Positions 31,440 to 44,531 are shown, counted from the first letter of the stretch. The stretch: DNA of 64,000 bases from Cryptomeria japonica (GCF_030272615.1 NC_081412.1:104398796-104462795); one strand, 5' to 3'. Translations and numbers: made by a program. Notes: a model not told the origin generated them from the sequence alone.

Positions 31440-32598
31440 TGTAAAGTGGAAAATTGGATCCTAGTGACTCCCCACCTAGGAGAGAGAAAGGAAGCCACTA
31501 GGATGATTTTCACTTGGAAAGGAACTTTACATTCAAAAGAGGGGCTTGAATCCACTAGATCCAAATCTGAGGGAAACAGGGATGTGAATTCCAAATGGAT
31601 TACAAGGGTTGAAGTGTGATTTACCCTCTATTGTAAATGATAAAGTTGACTTGTTGACTATGTGGAACAAAGAAAGAGATTGAGTGAAATGAGAAGCTAC
31701 TAGTTCAGGATCACAATGTAACTTTGGATCTGAGCTAATTAGAGTGATACGAATCTACCTTGTAAATTTGGAGAAAAATCATCAGGACCGCGGCGGGAGT
31801 GTACATGGTCCTCCACAAAATCGACGAAACAAAAAGGGTTTTTCTGTCTTTGCAAAAGAAGCCCAAACCTATAATTATAGCTACACACCTGCAACTTACA
31901 CACATAAAAGAGAGGGAGAATGGTTGTGGATAGGGGTTTGCCTCAGTCAAACCCCGATTGAGGAATCAACCTTGAAAGAAAGTAATTACGAATGCTTGAA
32001 TGTAAGAAATGAAAATGTATACCTTGTAGATCTACAACTTGTTGATAATGATTACTTTTCTTCTTGAATGTAACCACAAATGTTGTATGAAATGTCATGT
32101 AACATGACAAAACCCTAACACACACACATGTTTGCAAATGAATGTTGTAATGTTGCTGCAATGGATGAATGAAGAAGACTTGAATGCTTGACTTTTATCT
32201 TATCATTATGCCTCTCCTCCTCCTAAATGAGGGAATTCAATCCCCTTTTATACATGTCTCAAGGAATAATTTTCAACCACCAAAGGCCAACAAAGAGGAA
32301 TTGTAAACCCCAAAGACAAATTATGCATAGGAGACTCAACAGATTGAACTTAGGGCCATCCTAAGGAGTGAGGACAAGGGCGCCATGCCCCTTTCCTAGG
32401 GGGCTAGGGGTGCCACACCCTTGTCCTGCCCCATTTTGGGGCCTAGATAGGGTCTAGAGTTGCCACAGGTCTTGGAGGAGGAAGGGTGAAGGGATGAAAA
32501 TGCAGAAATAGTTCTTGGTTAAGAAGGAGATTTCATCGCCAAGGTGAAGACTTCAAATGTGGTTAAAATTGTAGGAGGTGTAATTTTATGACACTACA
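31440..32598 (-). repeat. 5' LTR of D
   Basis: On the minus strand it runs from TGTAGTGTCATAAAATTAC (32598) to TTTACA (31440), 1159 bp. It resembles A's LTR at several points: the first 15 bases, a CGCGGC...ACATGGTCC segment at 31787-31815, a segment near 31930 complementary to A's TTGACTAAGGCAAAACCC, and a GC-rich GGGCGCCATGCCCC array at 32365-32470. TATA box TATAAAAG at 32252-32245. The base next to the end would start target duplication TGAAG (32599-32603); its partner is outside the window. Confidence 0.7.
32245..32252 (-). promoter_or_regulatory. TATA box of D LTR
   Basis: TATAAAAGGGG on the minus strand within the LTR. Confidence 0.45.
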
Positions 32599-32603
32599 TG
32601 AAG

Positions 32604-33985
32604 AAATAAGTCCTATCATAAATCAAGATCAAGACACCAAGGCTCTCCAATCCTATCCAAGGGTTGACCAAGATCCTACCTCCCTAAAATCCCATGATGA
32701 TCCCCTTCCATCTCAAGACTAGAGTATCCTTCCAAATCCCATTCCTAACCCCCTTCCTTGGCAAGATTATGATGCCTCTTCCACCTTTACAAATTATCCT
32801 ATTCAAAATTAAGATTCAAACACCATTACTACTCTATCCAATGATCCTCTTCCATGTCAAGATCAATTTATCCCTTCATCTCCTTGTCATAATCCTCCAT
32901 GTTCATCTCAAGGATCCATTATTCCTACAAAGCCCTCTCATGATCCTATCATTCCCTACATTCCACCTCCACCTCATAATGGACTCACATCTTTTTCCCA
33001 ATAGAAAGTGTATTTGACAAGTCAAAATATTTATAAAGGAAAAGGGGTAGACATTCACAAACAAGAACCCCTCCATATTAAATAAAATATTAAGGGTCAT
33101 GGCCTCAGTGAAATTTCTCAAGATGTTAGTATCCCTACTAAACCAAAATCAAAATACACGCCTTCCTCTTCATCCCTTCCATCCATTTTAGGACCCTATA
33201 TCCCTCCATCTACTCATTCTTTTCCTTCTCCAAGCAATTTGGATGCCAAGTATAAAAGTCATAAGTCAAGTAATCTGCATGTATTCAAGGATCAACATGT
33301 CCATCTAATTGACATGTCAAAACAAATCAAAATATGATCCAAAAAGAAGAAGAAAAATCTAAAAGGACACAAAGGCCCACTGAGAAAAAGAAAGAAAAAT
33401 CAAAAGTTATATGGGTTCCTAAAAAACTTGTAGAAGCAATGCGTTCCAAGGAACTACAAAAGCATGAAAAATCAAACCATGTGGATCCCTAGGAGACTCC
33501 TTAAAGCAAAATAGTCTAAAGAAAAATACAAACCAATATCCAAAATTGTTGTTCCTCCATCACCTCCATCCATTTTGGATCCTTATGTCCCCAAATCCCT
33601 AGCTCTTCCTCCATCCAAATCTCAAAATCTAAGATCCACTTTTCCTCTATCACTCCATCACCCCTCAAGATGTGTGCCAATGTTGATCCTGCCAACAATT
33701 CCATTCACTCATGCACCAAACTTTCAATATCTAATCCATTATCCAACACCTCTTTTTCCCGCTTCCATCCCCCTTATCCAATCCTTTGCATAATAATTTA
33801 CCCTAGTCTCATCACAAAATCCAAAAACTAAGGAAATCAACATTGGAGATACTAAACATGTACACTTAGCAGAGTCCTTATATCCTATTGGAAAAAAAAT
33901 CTTTATTCGACTCTTCAAACAAAGACCAATGAACTACCTACACAAAACTCCTTTCCCCTCTGAACAACATGCACTTTAAACAATA
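32604..33985 (+). pseudogene. Remnant F: decayed Tat-type coding region
   Basis: Plus-strand frames broken by stops encode a Ser/Pro/Asp-rich text (DDPLPCQDQFIPSSP, SILGPYIPPSTHSFPSPS) like the linker of A and D. Near 33835-33900 is KTKEINIGDTKHVHLAESL, which aligns with INIGTTEVVKNIHLAESL in C just upstream of RT. RT itself is absent; the sequence then becomes noncoding. F is therefore a fragment of a related, probably non-autonomous, element. D inserted at or near its left end. Confidence 0.5.
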
Positions 33986-35120
33986 TTATATATAAGGGCT
34001 GGGTTAGTTTAGGTTTTACTTTTTTCATTGTATCTCATTTTATTCAAAGCAGTACATCACATATAGTTTCTTTTTTTAAATGCATCAAATTCTCAAAATT
34101 TCTACATTTGCATATAGCAGCATTAATAAAATAAGGAATTGTCCAAGTTTATCATTTGTTTGCATTCAAGAGAAACATGGGTCATCTCCTTTCTTAGATA
34201 TTGAAACATGAAGTCTTTGAGGTCCTAAGGTCATTCATTTTCAACATCACCCTATGACGACACTTTACTTGTGGTTGGGTAGTGATTTCACTATTTGAGA
34301 CTTGTTAACCCAAAATCTATCAATTTCTATACCTCAAACACATTAACAAAATCTCTAATTCATTGTAGACACTTAGTTGATCATATGACTAGTGAAAAAT
34401 CTAAAATTCTACTTTAGTACTGTTGTAATTGTCACACCCAAGTAGGTTTCATTACTTACAAGTCAAGGAAAAAAAAGAAAAAGAAAAAGTGCCATGGCAA
34501 ATATTCATCTCGAGGCAAAAGAGCAATAATATATAACTAAAATATCATGCATACAAGTGCAACAAAAGGCTTGACAATGAGAACATGTGAGTAAATCTAT
34601 CAGGGCTATGAATGCCTGCTGACAATGGAGCAATATTTGAGAAATTATAGTCTATAACCTCGTCAGAGCTCTAAAAGCTTGTTGGAATAGAGGCTCTATT
34701 TGGGAAGCTTTTGAAGTTAGAATAATCCATGTAGCAAGTCATATAGTATGCTAAGGATCTTTAGTGAACATAAGAGTAGGAATTAACTCATTTGCACTCA
34801 CATGGGAAAAAGAAGATCAAAGTTTCAAGAACCAATGGGGAAGTTTTCCGTGTCTCCATTTGTAAATCCTAGTCACTAAGTGTGTTAATTTGGATGTTCC
34901 AAGGGACCTTAAAGATCAATTGACTGATTATGTATAAAATGTTTTGTACCTCCAATTCAATTGATGTATTACAAAGTGCTAAACAAAAAAAGTCATCCTT
35001 GTTCCAATAGGAAATGCATCTTCATCATGCATATTGCATTAACATAGGTCTTATCAAAAAATCATTGTCTCCACATGCATTTTGTAGATCATCATGTCAT
35101 ATAGGTTTGCATACTGGGGG
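33986..35120 (+). other. Probable 3' noncoding region of F
   Basis: No gene recognised. It ends at 35114-35120 in CTGGGGG, a possible polypurine tract, followed by TGTTGGTTAACAG at 35121, a possible LTR start. No second LTR is in the window to confirm this. Confidence 0.35.
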
Positions 35121-36014
35121 TGTTGGTTAACAGATTTAGCCTTTCATAATTTTATGATAAATGACTCATGTACGCCCTTAGTTTTATGAAAGACAAAAAG
35201 AACCAATAGTTGGGTAATTGAATGAATTGTTTACCCTCTGCATAAGGGTGCAACTTCCTGTATGATGTTCAATGAATTTTTAAACACACACAAATATTAA
35301 CTTCACTTTTAACTAGAAAGTGAAAAAAAAGGCTTTGCATATTCATTAGTCCACATTCATTAGTCAACACCACATGAATGCCAGGAAGATAAACACACTA
35401 TATGTAAACCCATATATTTACCATCAAAAATAACTTTACTTTAGAAACTATAATTAAAGAAATGATAAAATCATGGACTCCGATTGAGTTTCTCTCATGT
35501 CTCTTAGGACAAGGGGAACCAAATCCACACAATAGTAACAACATAATTATTTATTACATTCATTTATAGATGTATGAAAGTGGATAATCAAAAAAACAAT
35601 AGATTCAACACGAACAGATTTATCCCAACAGTGATTTTCTTTTTTGCATTCAAATACAGAGATTTGAAAGTTGTTGAAAATGTCTAATTTTATTCATTGA
35701 TAAAATGCCTTAATTGACAATCCACAAGTATATAAAACAAATTTTGTCAATCTTTTCAAATTTTCTCGGACCTTTTTAAAGTCTTTTTTAAGAAATATAT
35801 AGCTAAACTTTCTACCCTAACCATTCAATAACCACAGAGTTTACACCGCTCTGCCTGAGGGTAATTTTAAATAGTTTGTTTTTGAAACTAACTTATAAAA
35901 CTGTTTTTTTATTAAAAACAATGCAAAGGAAAGAAAAAATGGGAATAGTTATCCAATTCATGGCAACAGGCGACCATTTTGATCCTTCTTCCACTATGTG
36001 AATGCCTCTATGAA
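35121..36014. other. Unassigned AT-rich stretch, possibly part of F LTR
   Basis: If 35121 is an LTR start, this would be part of that LTR. I see no gene, no repeat and no clear far end. Confidence 0.3.
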
Positions 36015-39000
36015 TTATTCGATGATGGGTTCATTTGAAATGCCTACATGTAAAATCCGTTGTTGCCAAACCTCTTTATCATGATGCACCTGTTTAACTT
36101 TATCCACATGGTTGTTCAAATGATCTATGCATAAAAATAGTATGGATTCTATTTTACCAATGGTGGAAAAATATTTCTTTGTGACCACCGTTGCATTCCT
36201 GGCCATATCAATATGTACTTCATAAGATTTTCTTATGGCTTCAGTGGTTTGTCCATCCTCCATATATTTCACTCCAATGCATTTCAGATCATTAAGTGTG
36301 TTTTGTATCAATTCAGACAATTCTTGCCCCAGTTTAACAAATTCCTCATTGCCCTATTTGATTACTAAATTTCTCCATTACATGTTCTTCTTGCAAATGT
36401 ACAGAATATTGTCATTAAATCCCTGTATAGGGTTTTCTACAAGGAACTTCATTACACCATGCTTTTAAATTTCTTCCATGTGAGCTATTGTTTGGGCCCA
36501 TTTGCCTTCTTTTTTCTTCCAGGCTGTGTTTTCCTTTCCCAATTCTTGGATAACTTTAGCAACGTCCTTATAAACCTTGCTCAAATGCCCAATATATTCT
36601 TTTCCCTCTTTCCTGACCATATCTAACCATTCAAAGAACACCCCATGCACCATTTTGTTCCTTTGAACTTTTGTGAGCAACTTCTGATTGCTAGGGGATT
36701 TAGGATCAAAGAGTGTTGGTTCCGTAGATAGTGGTTGGAGATCTGTCCCATGAATTGCATCAATATATTTTGCCATTTGTCTCAACGTTTCTTTTAGTTC
36801 CTTTTTATCTTTTTCATCCTTCTAGGTCCTCTTTATGATATTTTTCGTGGGGACTTCAAGATGAAGAACATCCGTGGCCTGGGAAATCTTCACCTTTTCG
36901 ATAGAAAAATCTTGGACTGTAAGGTCGCCTATTTTCTCATCTATCAATGGACGTGCTATCTCTACAGTCCAATTCCCACTATCGACATCAAAGTCAATTT
37001 TTTAAATGGTTTTCAATTTCTTCACTTTGGGAGTCTTCCCCAATCATGTGTTTGTCATATCTTCCAAGGGGACTGAAACTGGAACTATGTTCCTTTTCTT
37101 GTTGTTCAAGGTATTTTTTAACCAAAGAGGCCCAATGCACACATAGGTTTCATCTGAGCTGACTATAGTTTCTTTTTCATTTCTTACTAACAATGTTGTT
37201 GTAGTGTTTGCCAAAATATACACCTACTGAGTGTCATTTATATCATCAACATTTAGCACCTCCAAGTATGGATGAGTTAAAGGATCTTCCATATCAGGAG
37301 AGGCTTCTAAATCAACTACCACTGAATACATAGGAGATTTATTAGCTCCTCTTTTGTTTCTGGCCCTGGTAACCTTGGTAGGAACTGGTTCTCTTTTGAT
37401 ATCCACTGGCCTAGCACTCTGGCTAACTTTAGTCTGTGTTCTGGATGATCCTGCAACACAAGAGGTAACATGGGAGTTAGCCAATGGGTCTTTAGAGGAT
37501 TAGGTTGAACCTTTCTTTAAGCCCTTTCCCATTCTTTTCTCTCTTAGCCACTTTTTAGTTTTTTTTTGATAACTGGGAATGTCCTTATTTGGATCTAGTC
37601 ATCCTCATCTTTTTCCTAGTGCACTTCTTGAATGTCTCCCTTTTGCCTATCATCCTCAAACTAAGGATCCATTAGTTCACTTTCATCATCCTTGACATTA
37701 GCAAGGCTCATTTTCAACTCAAAGGACATGACCTGCTACAGGGTGACCCTTTGGTGTGTCCTCTTCCTAACTTCAAGCTCATCACAACAATCAGCCCAAA
37801 AATCCTCAATATTTGGTATATGGACAAAATCTTTTCTCAATGTCAAATGAGCGGTGAAAAACCCTTTAGCATCAAAATTTGCTCACGAACCATATAATGA
37901 AAAATTCAATTTCTTAAATTCAAGTTCCAAGTTCAAGGCATTAGAAATACTATTACAAATAAAATAAGTTAATTCAATTGGAAATGAGATGCCTGATTGA
38001 TGTCTAGCTCTATACTTTGTGTCAATATAGGCCAATTGCATGCATATCTCCTTAAAATTTGTCTATCAAATGCATATCAAGGCAGCCTGTATGATTCTCC
38101 TTCAAAACCCCCTACCCTTAGGTAAGTAAACCTGGGAAACTGTAGGAAGAAGTTTCCATAACTACCAATCAATTACATTTCTTCATTTGATAATATCTTA
38201 TGAATGTTTCCCTTCGGTTTACACACCATCCTACCCAAGAAAATATCATACAGTTTATGATAATTTTCACAAGACCTTTATTGTTGAATATGTGGATGAT
38301 ATTCAAATATTCTCATATTATCCACGCATGCTTCATGGTACAAACCAGACCATGGTTTAACGCATGCCAGACAATATAGAAGATATGATTACATGTAAAA
38401 GTTTTTGTTACCGAAGCAACTCATACCTTCATTTAGCCTATCTGCAATTAATTCCGCCCAGTCAATATATCTTTTCTCACAAAAAATAACCTATATGAAG
38501 AAATACATCCAATCTTCCCAATAAAAGGTAATCTGTTTCCCTCTCACCCTATGTAAAAAATGATTATGTCCCTAACTTTTTTGATCAGATGTTTCTGGGT
38601 CAATGGACTTGGGAGTCAGGAACCTCCTCTTTGAAACCTTAACAACAAATTCCTTGCAATAACATTCCTATTGAATGATTTCTTTTCTGAGAAAATTCCT
38701 TGTGACTTACACACCAACCAATTCTCATATTTCTCCTTCTTAGGTATTTTCATAACAACAACAACATCCTGTCGACTAACCCTAAGAAAAACCTCACCAT
38801 CTGTGCTTCTTACACATCTCTCAACAGGGTAACATCTATTCATGCATTCTAGAACTAGCTCAGGACATGACACAGTTGAAGGGAAAGTTACCGCTTCCAC
38901 TAACCCACTATACAAAATCCTCTGCATTAAGGGAGAGCCAGTGGGATTTCTTGCTCTTTCATGGAATTTGTCTAGGTCTACTGATGGCAGAAAAGTGTCT

Positions 39001-39060
39001 CCTAATTTTGGCAAGGTACAAACTAACCAAGACTTCTAGTCTATCTTGGGCAATTTAGGT
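36015..39060 (-). pseudogene. Pseudogene G, family not recognised
   Basis: A minus-strand coding region of about 1000 codons, readable with some in-frame stops and at least two frame changes (around 38400 and 37500). The N-terminal part (39014-38616) includes DGEVFLRVSRQDVVVVMKIP, slightly like the start of PMD or 'plant transposon protein' domains (a V-[ST]-x-[ED]-V ... IP pattern), but I cannot assign it. The middle part (about 38090-37500) reads as acidic and ordered sequence. Next is a basic Ser/Lys-rich stretch (37484-37224). The C-terminal half (36785-36015) is Lys/Glu-rich and probably coiled-coil (KEYIGHLSKVYKDVAKVIQE). No transposase, RT or zinc motif is visible. It may be a gene carried by a lost retroelement. 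Confidence 0.5.
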
Positions 39061-40689
39061 CTCATTTTGAATTTACCAATAGAAAGAAAACACAACAATG
39101 AAGACGAACTAAACCAATTGAATAACTAAGCAAAGCTTCAAATTGAATCAACTGAACAACCAAGCAAAGCTTCCAATTTAAGAAATCATAGGGATGAGAA
39201 GAAGATTTTGAACTCACCTTTCATGCAAGCTCAGAATCCAAAGAGATAAGAATAGAAAATACTGCCTGTGCAAATCCCTTACTTACCAAATTAGGCAAAT
39301 GAAGAAGGCAAGTGTTTCATTTTTTTTTTAAATTAAGCAAATCTTGAGAACATGCCTAAAATTTGGTCACACGATTTGATGTAATCATAACTGCATTCTT
39401 ATCCATGCCAAATTATTCTGAAAAGACTTAATTCTGACAAATCATTAATTACAAGTCTTTTTCCACCAATCCTTCCCTGAAATAATTATTCTCAAGTACG
39501 GCTCTTCATCATGACACATTCCCTCGAAGTTTAGCTTTTAAATCTAGAATATTCCCTTCATGCTAATGCTTTGTCATTTTCATGTCCACCACTTTTATGT
39601 CTAAAGTTTATTAATCCTTGAACTTTGAAATTTGAACCCTCTAAGAAGTAGTTCAGAAGTTCAAGTTCCAAAGAACAGAACAAGGAAAAACCAAGACAAA
39701 GATACCACAAGGCCGCGACTTATGTGTTACAAAGACAGGACTTAGACAAGAATCGATTTTCTCAACTTTGAACTTGAACCTTAAACTTTAGAAAAGGTTC
39801 AATAGTTCAAGTTCAATAAAAATTGACGCCAAGACCATTAACTTTTAAACTAGAAAAAAGCCACAATACAACATCCTCCACTTGAACTTGAACCTTGAAC
39901 TTTTGAAAAGGTTCAATGGAGAGGTTCGGTTCAAGACAAAATCTAATAAGACCAAACATAAGAATTACACAAACCTAGACTAAATAAACACTCCTTATTT
40001 TAAATAATGTGAGAACAAAAATGCCTTAGGAAATTGAGGAGGGTAACAAGGGGCATAGCTGAAAAAAATCCATAAAATCATAAAAAGTCCTAAAAAAAAA
40101 TTCCTAAAAATAAAAAACTCACAAAATAAAAAACTAAAAAATCAAACCAAGAAAGCATAGATCATCCACCAAACCAAAATAACCACATACAAACTCTCAA
40201 GGTTTGCAATCAAACTTATCCCATGTCTTGTTAATTAATCTATCAAACTCTATCAAACATCAAAATGTCTTATACAAGGTACTCACTCTTTGAAACCAAA
40301 CATTCTTATCAATGAGCACATAAATTAAAACAATGACATAGATCAATATGGTTGTTGGATTTTGTCAAGGTTAGTCTTATTTCCTATATTGAAGTGCTAC
40401 ATTTTTTCTTTAGCTTGTACATATCTTTTAGTTGCTTTTGTGATACCTTGGTTCTTTTTGAAACCCTCATGGCTTGAAACCGATCAACATCCTAGTCTTA
40501 GGGTAATCAAATGATCAATCTAAATGTCCTAAGTAGTTTAATCAAGTCATCTTTATGCCGGTAGTACCAGGTCATCCAATCTGAGTCAGTTACCTATCTC
40601 CAAACTACTACAGAGATTTACCACTAAGTAAACAAGAAAAACAAGAACAATGAAAACAATCACCAAAATAGTTTGAGATATGATTGAAA
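39061..40689. other. Noncoding stretch with GAACTTGAACC repeats
   Basis: No gene seen. Between about 39600 and 39930 short direct and inverted strings such as TTGAACTTGAACC, AAAAGGTTCAATAG and GTTCAAGTTCAA recur several times. From 40060 to 40145 there is an A-rich stretch of short AAAATC/CTAAAAA units. Confidence 0.4.
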
Positions 40690-40990
40690 TTTTCTTTGCA
40701 TAATGGTGGAAAAGGGTGAATGATGGAGGGATCGAGAGGAAAGATTTTCTTCCCTCCAAGGAGAGATGAAAGTTCACTGTGGATTTCCCTTCAAACACCT
40801 TATTCCCATTACATTTAAAAGAGGGGGAATTCACTAGATCCAATCTCCTAGGGTAGAGACTAAATACTAAATGAATTGATATTGGGATAAAAATGATAAA
40901 CTATCCCCTCTTTCAGAATGGAAAATGGTTGAATTATGTTAAGTGTAAAAGTAGCAAAGAACTGATCATAACTCAAGATGGAAGCATGAG
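40690..40990 (-). mobile_element. Relic of a D-type LTR
   Basis: Resembles the part of D's LTR near the primer site (31460-31660) in order of landmarks: CATTTAAAAGAGGGG, TTCACTAGATCCAA, a diverged stretch, then GATAAACTATCCCCTC (D has GATTTACCCTCTATTG). The remainder is missing; the LINE tail follows at 40997. Confidence 0.35.
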
Positions 40991-40996
40991 ATGAAT

Positions 40997-42714
40997 TTTT
41001 TTTTTTTTTGGAGAGGTGACAATGCCATTTGATATATTTTATTAATAATAAATATTCTTTACAATATATTTAAAAACTGGTTCAAACTGAGCGCCTAGAG
41101 AAAAGAACTGGCAAGAAAAACTCTGATCATTGCTCATCAACATGATTATAGAAGAGAAGTAGTGAACAATCCTCTAGCTAGAGCTAGTTACACAATAGAG
41201 ATCAGCAAAGGAGCATGCAGACTCATTTACACATAGGAGCATGCAAGCTCATTTTACAGAATAGGAGCATACAAGCTTATTTACAAAATAAGTTCTTAGG
41301 ATATCTTGAAGGCCCCGCAACAAAGAGCTCCTATAATCAAAATTGACATGCCCCTATACCAAAAAACAACTGCAACCAAAAAATATATATACTACAAACA
41401 CAGAGAATTTATAAGAAGCACAAGGTTCCAAAACATGACTGAAACCGATGACATGAGATCTGTGGTCTGCCATTATAGACAAATGTCAAAGGAGAAGAGG
41501 TGAATGTGGAAATGCAAGAGCTAAATGAAGCCCAAAATTTTTATGTCATAAATGAAAAGAAAGAGGAGATATATAATTAAAAAACTAACAAACCAAAATA
41601 AGCGGCGTACAAAGATAATCATGAAAACAATGCTACGTCAAACTTTAAATGACATATGAAGGACAAATTCCCAATGTGAAAATAAATATCTCGATATTTC
41701 TCACCAGAAGAGAGTACCAAGCACATGAACAACATCAATAACAACCAACTCATCATCAATGAATGCCAAGTGGTGATCAAGTAAAGCAAAGTACCTCAAA
41801 TCAAAACCAAATGGAATTATGAAAAGAAATACCTCACCAAGAGAAGAGAATATCAACTCGTATAAATGAGCAATCATATAATAAGAAAAATTAAATCCTC
41901 AACTCTCTACAGGCTATAATTAATAGGTTTGGGAAGTTCATCGAATCACCCCCCAATCGAGAGGAATCAATAACAGTTTTGTCACAACCCACATTAGTGA
42001 GGCAATTAGCCAATGCATTACCTTCACGATAAACATGTGAGATGATGAGGTGCTAAAATGTATCAAGAAGAGTCCATATTTGTTCAAGAATATACCAGAA
42101 ATGCCAATTATCATCTTTTCTTGCCTTGCAAGCATTAATGACAATAGCTGAATCACCTTCAATATGAAGGTAATTGAGATTAAAATCCTTAGCCATAACA
42201 AGACCTTCTAAAAGAGCACAAGCCTTGGCCATATTATTTGTGGTAGGAGAAATTGGCATATCTTTTAATGCTAATAAAGAACCCAAATGATCATGAAAAA
42301 CTATCCCTATTCCTGAATTACTAGGATTTCCACGGGAGGATCCATCAAAATTCAATTTACAAAAAAGGGGCATTAGGAGGATGTCATTTTATGGAATTTT
42401 TGTCTACAAGTGTTTTCTGAATCCTTGGAAAGATGTGTGATATAGGAATAATAATATTTTTCCAAGAAGAGATCATAAAATTGTCCCAAGAAGAGAACTC
42501 TGAATTCATGTTAATATATTTTTGGACATGAGCATTAACTTGCTCAATAATACTTCTTTCCAAAATCCCAAGAACAACCGATAAATCCAATGAGTCACAC
42601 CTAAAAATGTTCTTGTTTCTTTCCCACCAAATGGCCCATATGACTGAAGAGGGAATTATAAACCACAAACAAGCAAATAGAGAAGATGAATACAAAACTG
42701 GCCAAGACTGAAAT
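40997..42714 (-). mobile_element. 3' part of a LINE, with poly(A) tail
   Basis: Read on the minus strand: end of ORF2 (RNase H) to about 41936, then an untranslated region, then a poly(A) tail seen as 14 T's at 40997-41010. Its 5' part is cut off at 42714 by insertion of element C, so the RT would lie beyond C, outside the window. Confidence 0.65.
41936..42695 (-). pseudogene. LINE ORF2 C-terminus with RNase H domain
   Basis: The upstream part (42695-42384) has the typical plant LINE text WAIWWERNKNIFR. After a frameshift near 42385 comes an RNase H: FCKLNFDGSSRGNPSNSGIG (first Asp present), NNMAKACALLEGL (where the usual NMAEA catalytic Glu is Lys), LHIEGDSAIVI (Asp present), and after an in-frame TAG at about 42045, HVYREGNALANCLTN (where the usual Asp is Asn). 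Two of four catalytic residues are lost through G-to-A-type changes. This is the accessory RNase H of plant L1-type elements. Confidence 0.75.
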
Positions 42715-44186
42715 TGTATGCAGGAAAAGCGGGTTGATAGAACTCGATATGTGAAAAACTGAGCTCTATGGAGCCTTGCTCACACACCCACAGGACTTCT
42801 TGGTGCAAGCTATGGAGTTATGAAGTATAACTCAGCTTCCTAAGGATGGTTCCATGGTTCTCTATCTTGCAAGGTCCCTCAAACCAATGTTTTTGCTCTC
42901 AAATCACTGAGCAAAATGGTTTAGGGATGGCAAATGCAAGAACGAGGGATGCTTTTTGTTGATTTAATATGAGATGCATCCTAAGCTATGCATGATGCTA
43001 CAAATGCAATAAACTAACTATAAGATGACAAGGTTAGTAAACAAAACTATCCTAGTATACTATACTAGTTCATGATTTAAGCTATATGATAAGGAACATA
43101 CTCTAAATTAGCATATTTAGATTAATTCCTGATTTAAAAGAGAAGCTAAATGATGAGCATATAATGAGATATGAAAGCTTGAATGGATTTGAGTATAAGT
43201 GAGATGCTAAAGTCTTGGATGATATCAAAATGGAGGGATGAGAGATCTATTTATAGCAAAAATAGGGCAATGGATGGCCAGGATTGAAAGAGGCAGTCAA
43301 GGGTTGAGTTTGAAAGTTGAGAATCCATGTTTGCAATTGGCACCAATGAAATGGTGACAATTGTCAACATAAGACTGGGTTAAGGGGAGAGGTAGGAAGC
43401 ATTAAATGCTTGAGAAGACCTCATGGTTACCCTAGGGGTTAAGGGTTAAGGTTAAGTTAAGATTACCCATTGGATAAAGCTTTTACCCAAAGGATAAACT
43501 CTTGTGCAAAGGTTTAAGGATAACCATGGTCAAAGCAATAAATGCTTGATGAGACCCTTGGGTTACAAGGAGGTTGAGTTTATGGAAATTCTTTAACCAT
43601 GTAAGAAGGTTTGAGTTAACCATTAATGGTTATGAAGACTTTGGGGACAAATTTGTAAGAGTCCTTCCAAATTTGGGGGCATTCAACAAGTTAGCTTGTT
43701 GAATGGATAAAGGCTTTAATGCCTTTTGAAGACTTTACTCCAAATTTGAGAAGCGACCTCCTCAAATTTAGGGGAAACGGATAATGGATGGGTTTTGGGC
43801 TAATTGATTAGGCTTAGAAGAACTCTAGAAGAATTAGGAATAGGATATAGGATGCAAGTGGGAGGTGTAGGATTTTGCAAGTGGGTGAGGGAAAATAGGT
43901 TTTATTAAAATAAATTGCTTTATTTTAATTTGGTTGTGATTAAATAAATTAGATTTATTTAATTTAGGATAACTATTTTAATTAAAATTGAATTTAATTA
44001 AAAAGTGGATAGGGGCTTTAATTGAATAAAATGAATTATCCTAGTAAATGGTATAGTGAATTTAATTAAGTAATTTACTTAATTAGATAGAGGAATGTGG
44101 ATAATTTAATTAAATTGGATTTAATTAAACATAGAAATGAACATAAAATATTCATTTAGGAATATGGTCATTTTTATACGTCTACA
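42715..44186 (-). repeat. 3' LTR of C
   Basis: On the minus strand, TGTAGACGTATAAAAATG (44186) to CCTGCATACA (42715), 1472 bp, close to B's LTR length. TATA box CTATAAATA at 43256-43248. The flanking 5 bp, GAAAT (42710-42714), should recur beyond the 5' LTR. Confidence 0.8.
43248..43255 (-). promoter_or_regulatory. TATA box of C LTR
   Basis: TATAAATA on the minus strand, a near-consensus plant TATA box. Confidence 0.5.
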
Positions 44187-44201
44187 TTTTGCCCCTCTTT
44201 G
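44187..44201 (-). other. Polypurine tract of C
   Basis: CAAAGAGGGGCAAAA on the minus strand, identical to B's tract, next to the LTR. Confidence 0.85.
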
Positions 44202-44531
44202 AAGTGATGTGTGTGCACATGTTATTTCAAAGAAAATGGTGTGTCATTGCGATTTTATGATTGATGTCACTTTTATGATTTTTAAGTCGTGCCCCAGATT
44301 TGATGTGTGATGCCCCAGATTTGATATTTGATGGTGATGCCCCCTCAGGAGATGAATCAATATTTTGAAAATTTTGATTTGATTGGATGATTCATGTTTG
44401 GTGTGTATGATTTTGGCTAGGTGAAATGTTTAAATTGATTCATCTCCTGATAATTTACACGTTTTAGGGTATAAGGGAGACCGTGAGAAAATTACATGCC
44501 CATTTCCCTAACCCTAATTTCATTTTTCTCC

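Larger units (their letters stand above)
768..32598 (-). mobile_element. Element D: old minus-strand LTR element split by A and B
   Basis: D is reconstructed from three pieces: 768-3050 (3' noncoding region), 11582-12956 (Gag-like coding remnant) and 30687-32598 (leader plus 5' LTR). The 5' LTR begins TGTAGTGTCAT at 32598 and resembles the start of A's LTR, TGTAGCGTCGT. The primer site at 31436 begins TGGTGAACC as in A and B. The polypurine tract at 770-790 resembles A's. D's 768-3050 piece matches the reverse complement of A's 3' noncoding region. D is therefore a diverged relative of A, lying in the opposite orientation, and A inserted inside it. The 3' LTR is outside the window or destroyed by the Copia insertion at its edge. 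Confidence 0.7.
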
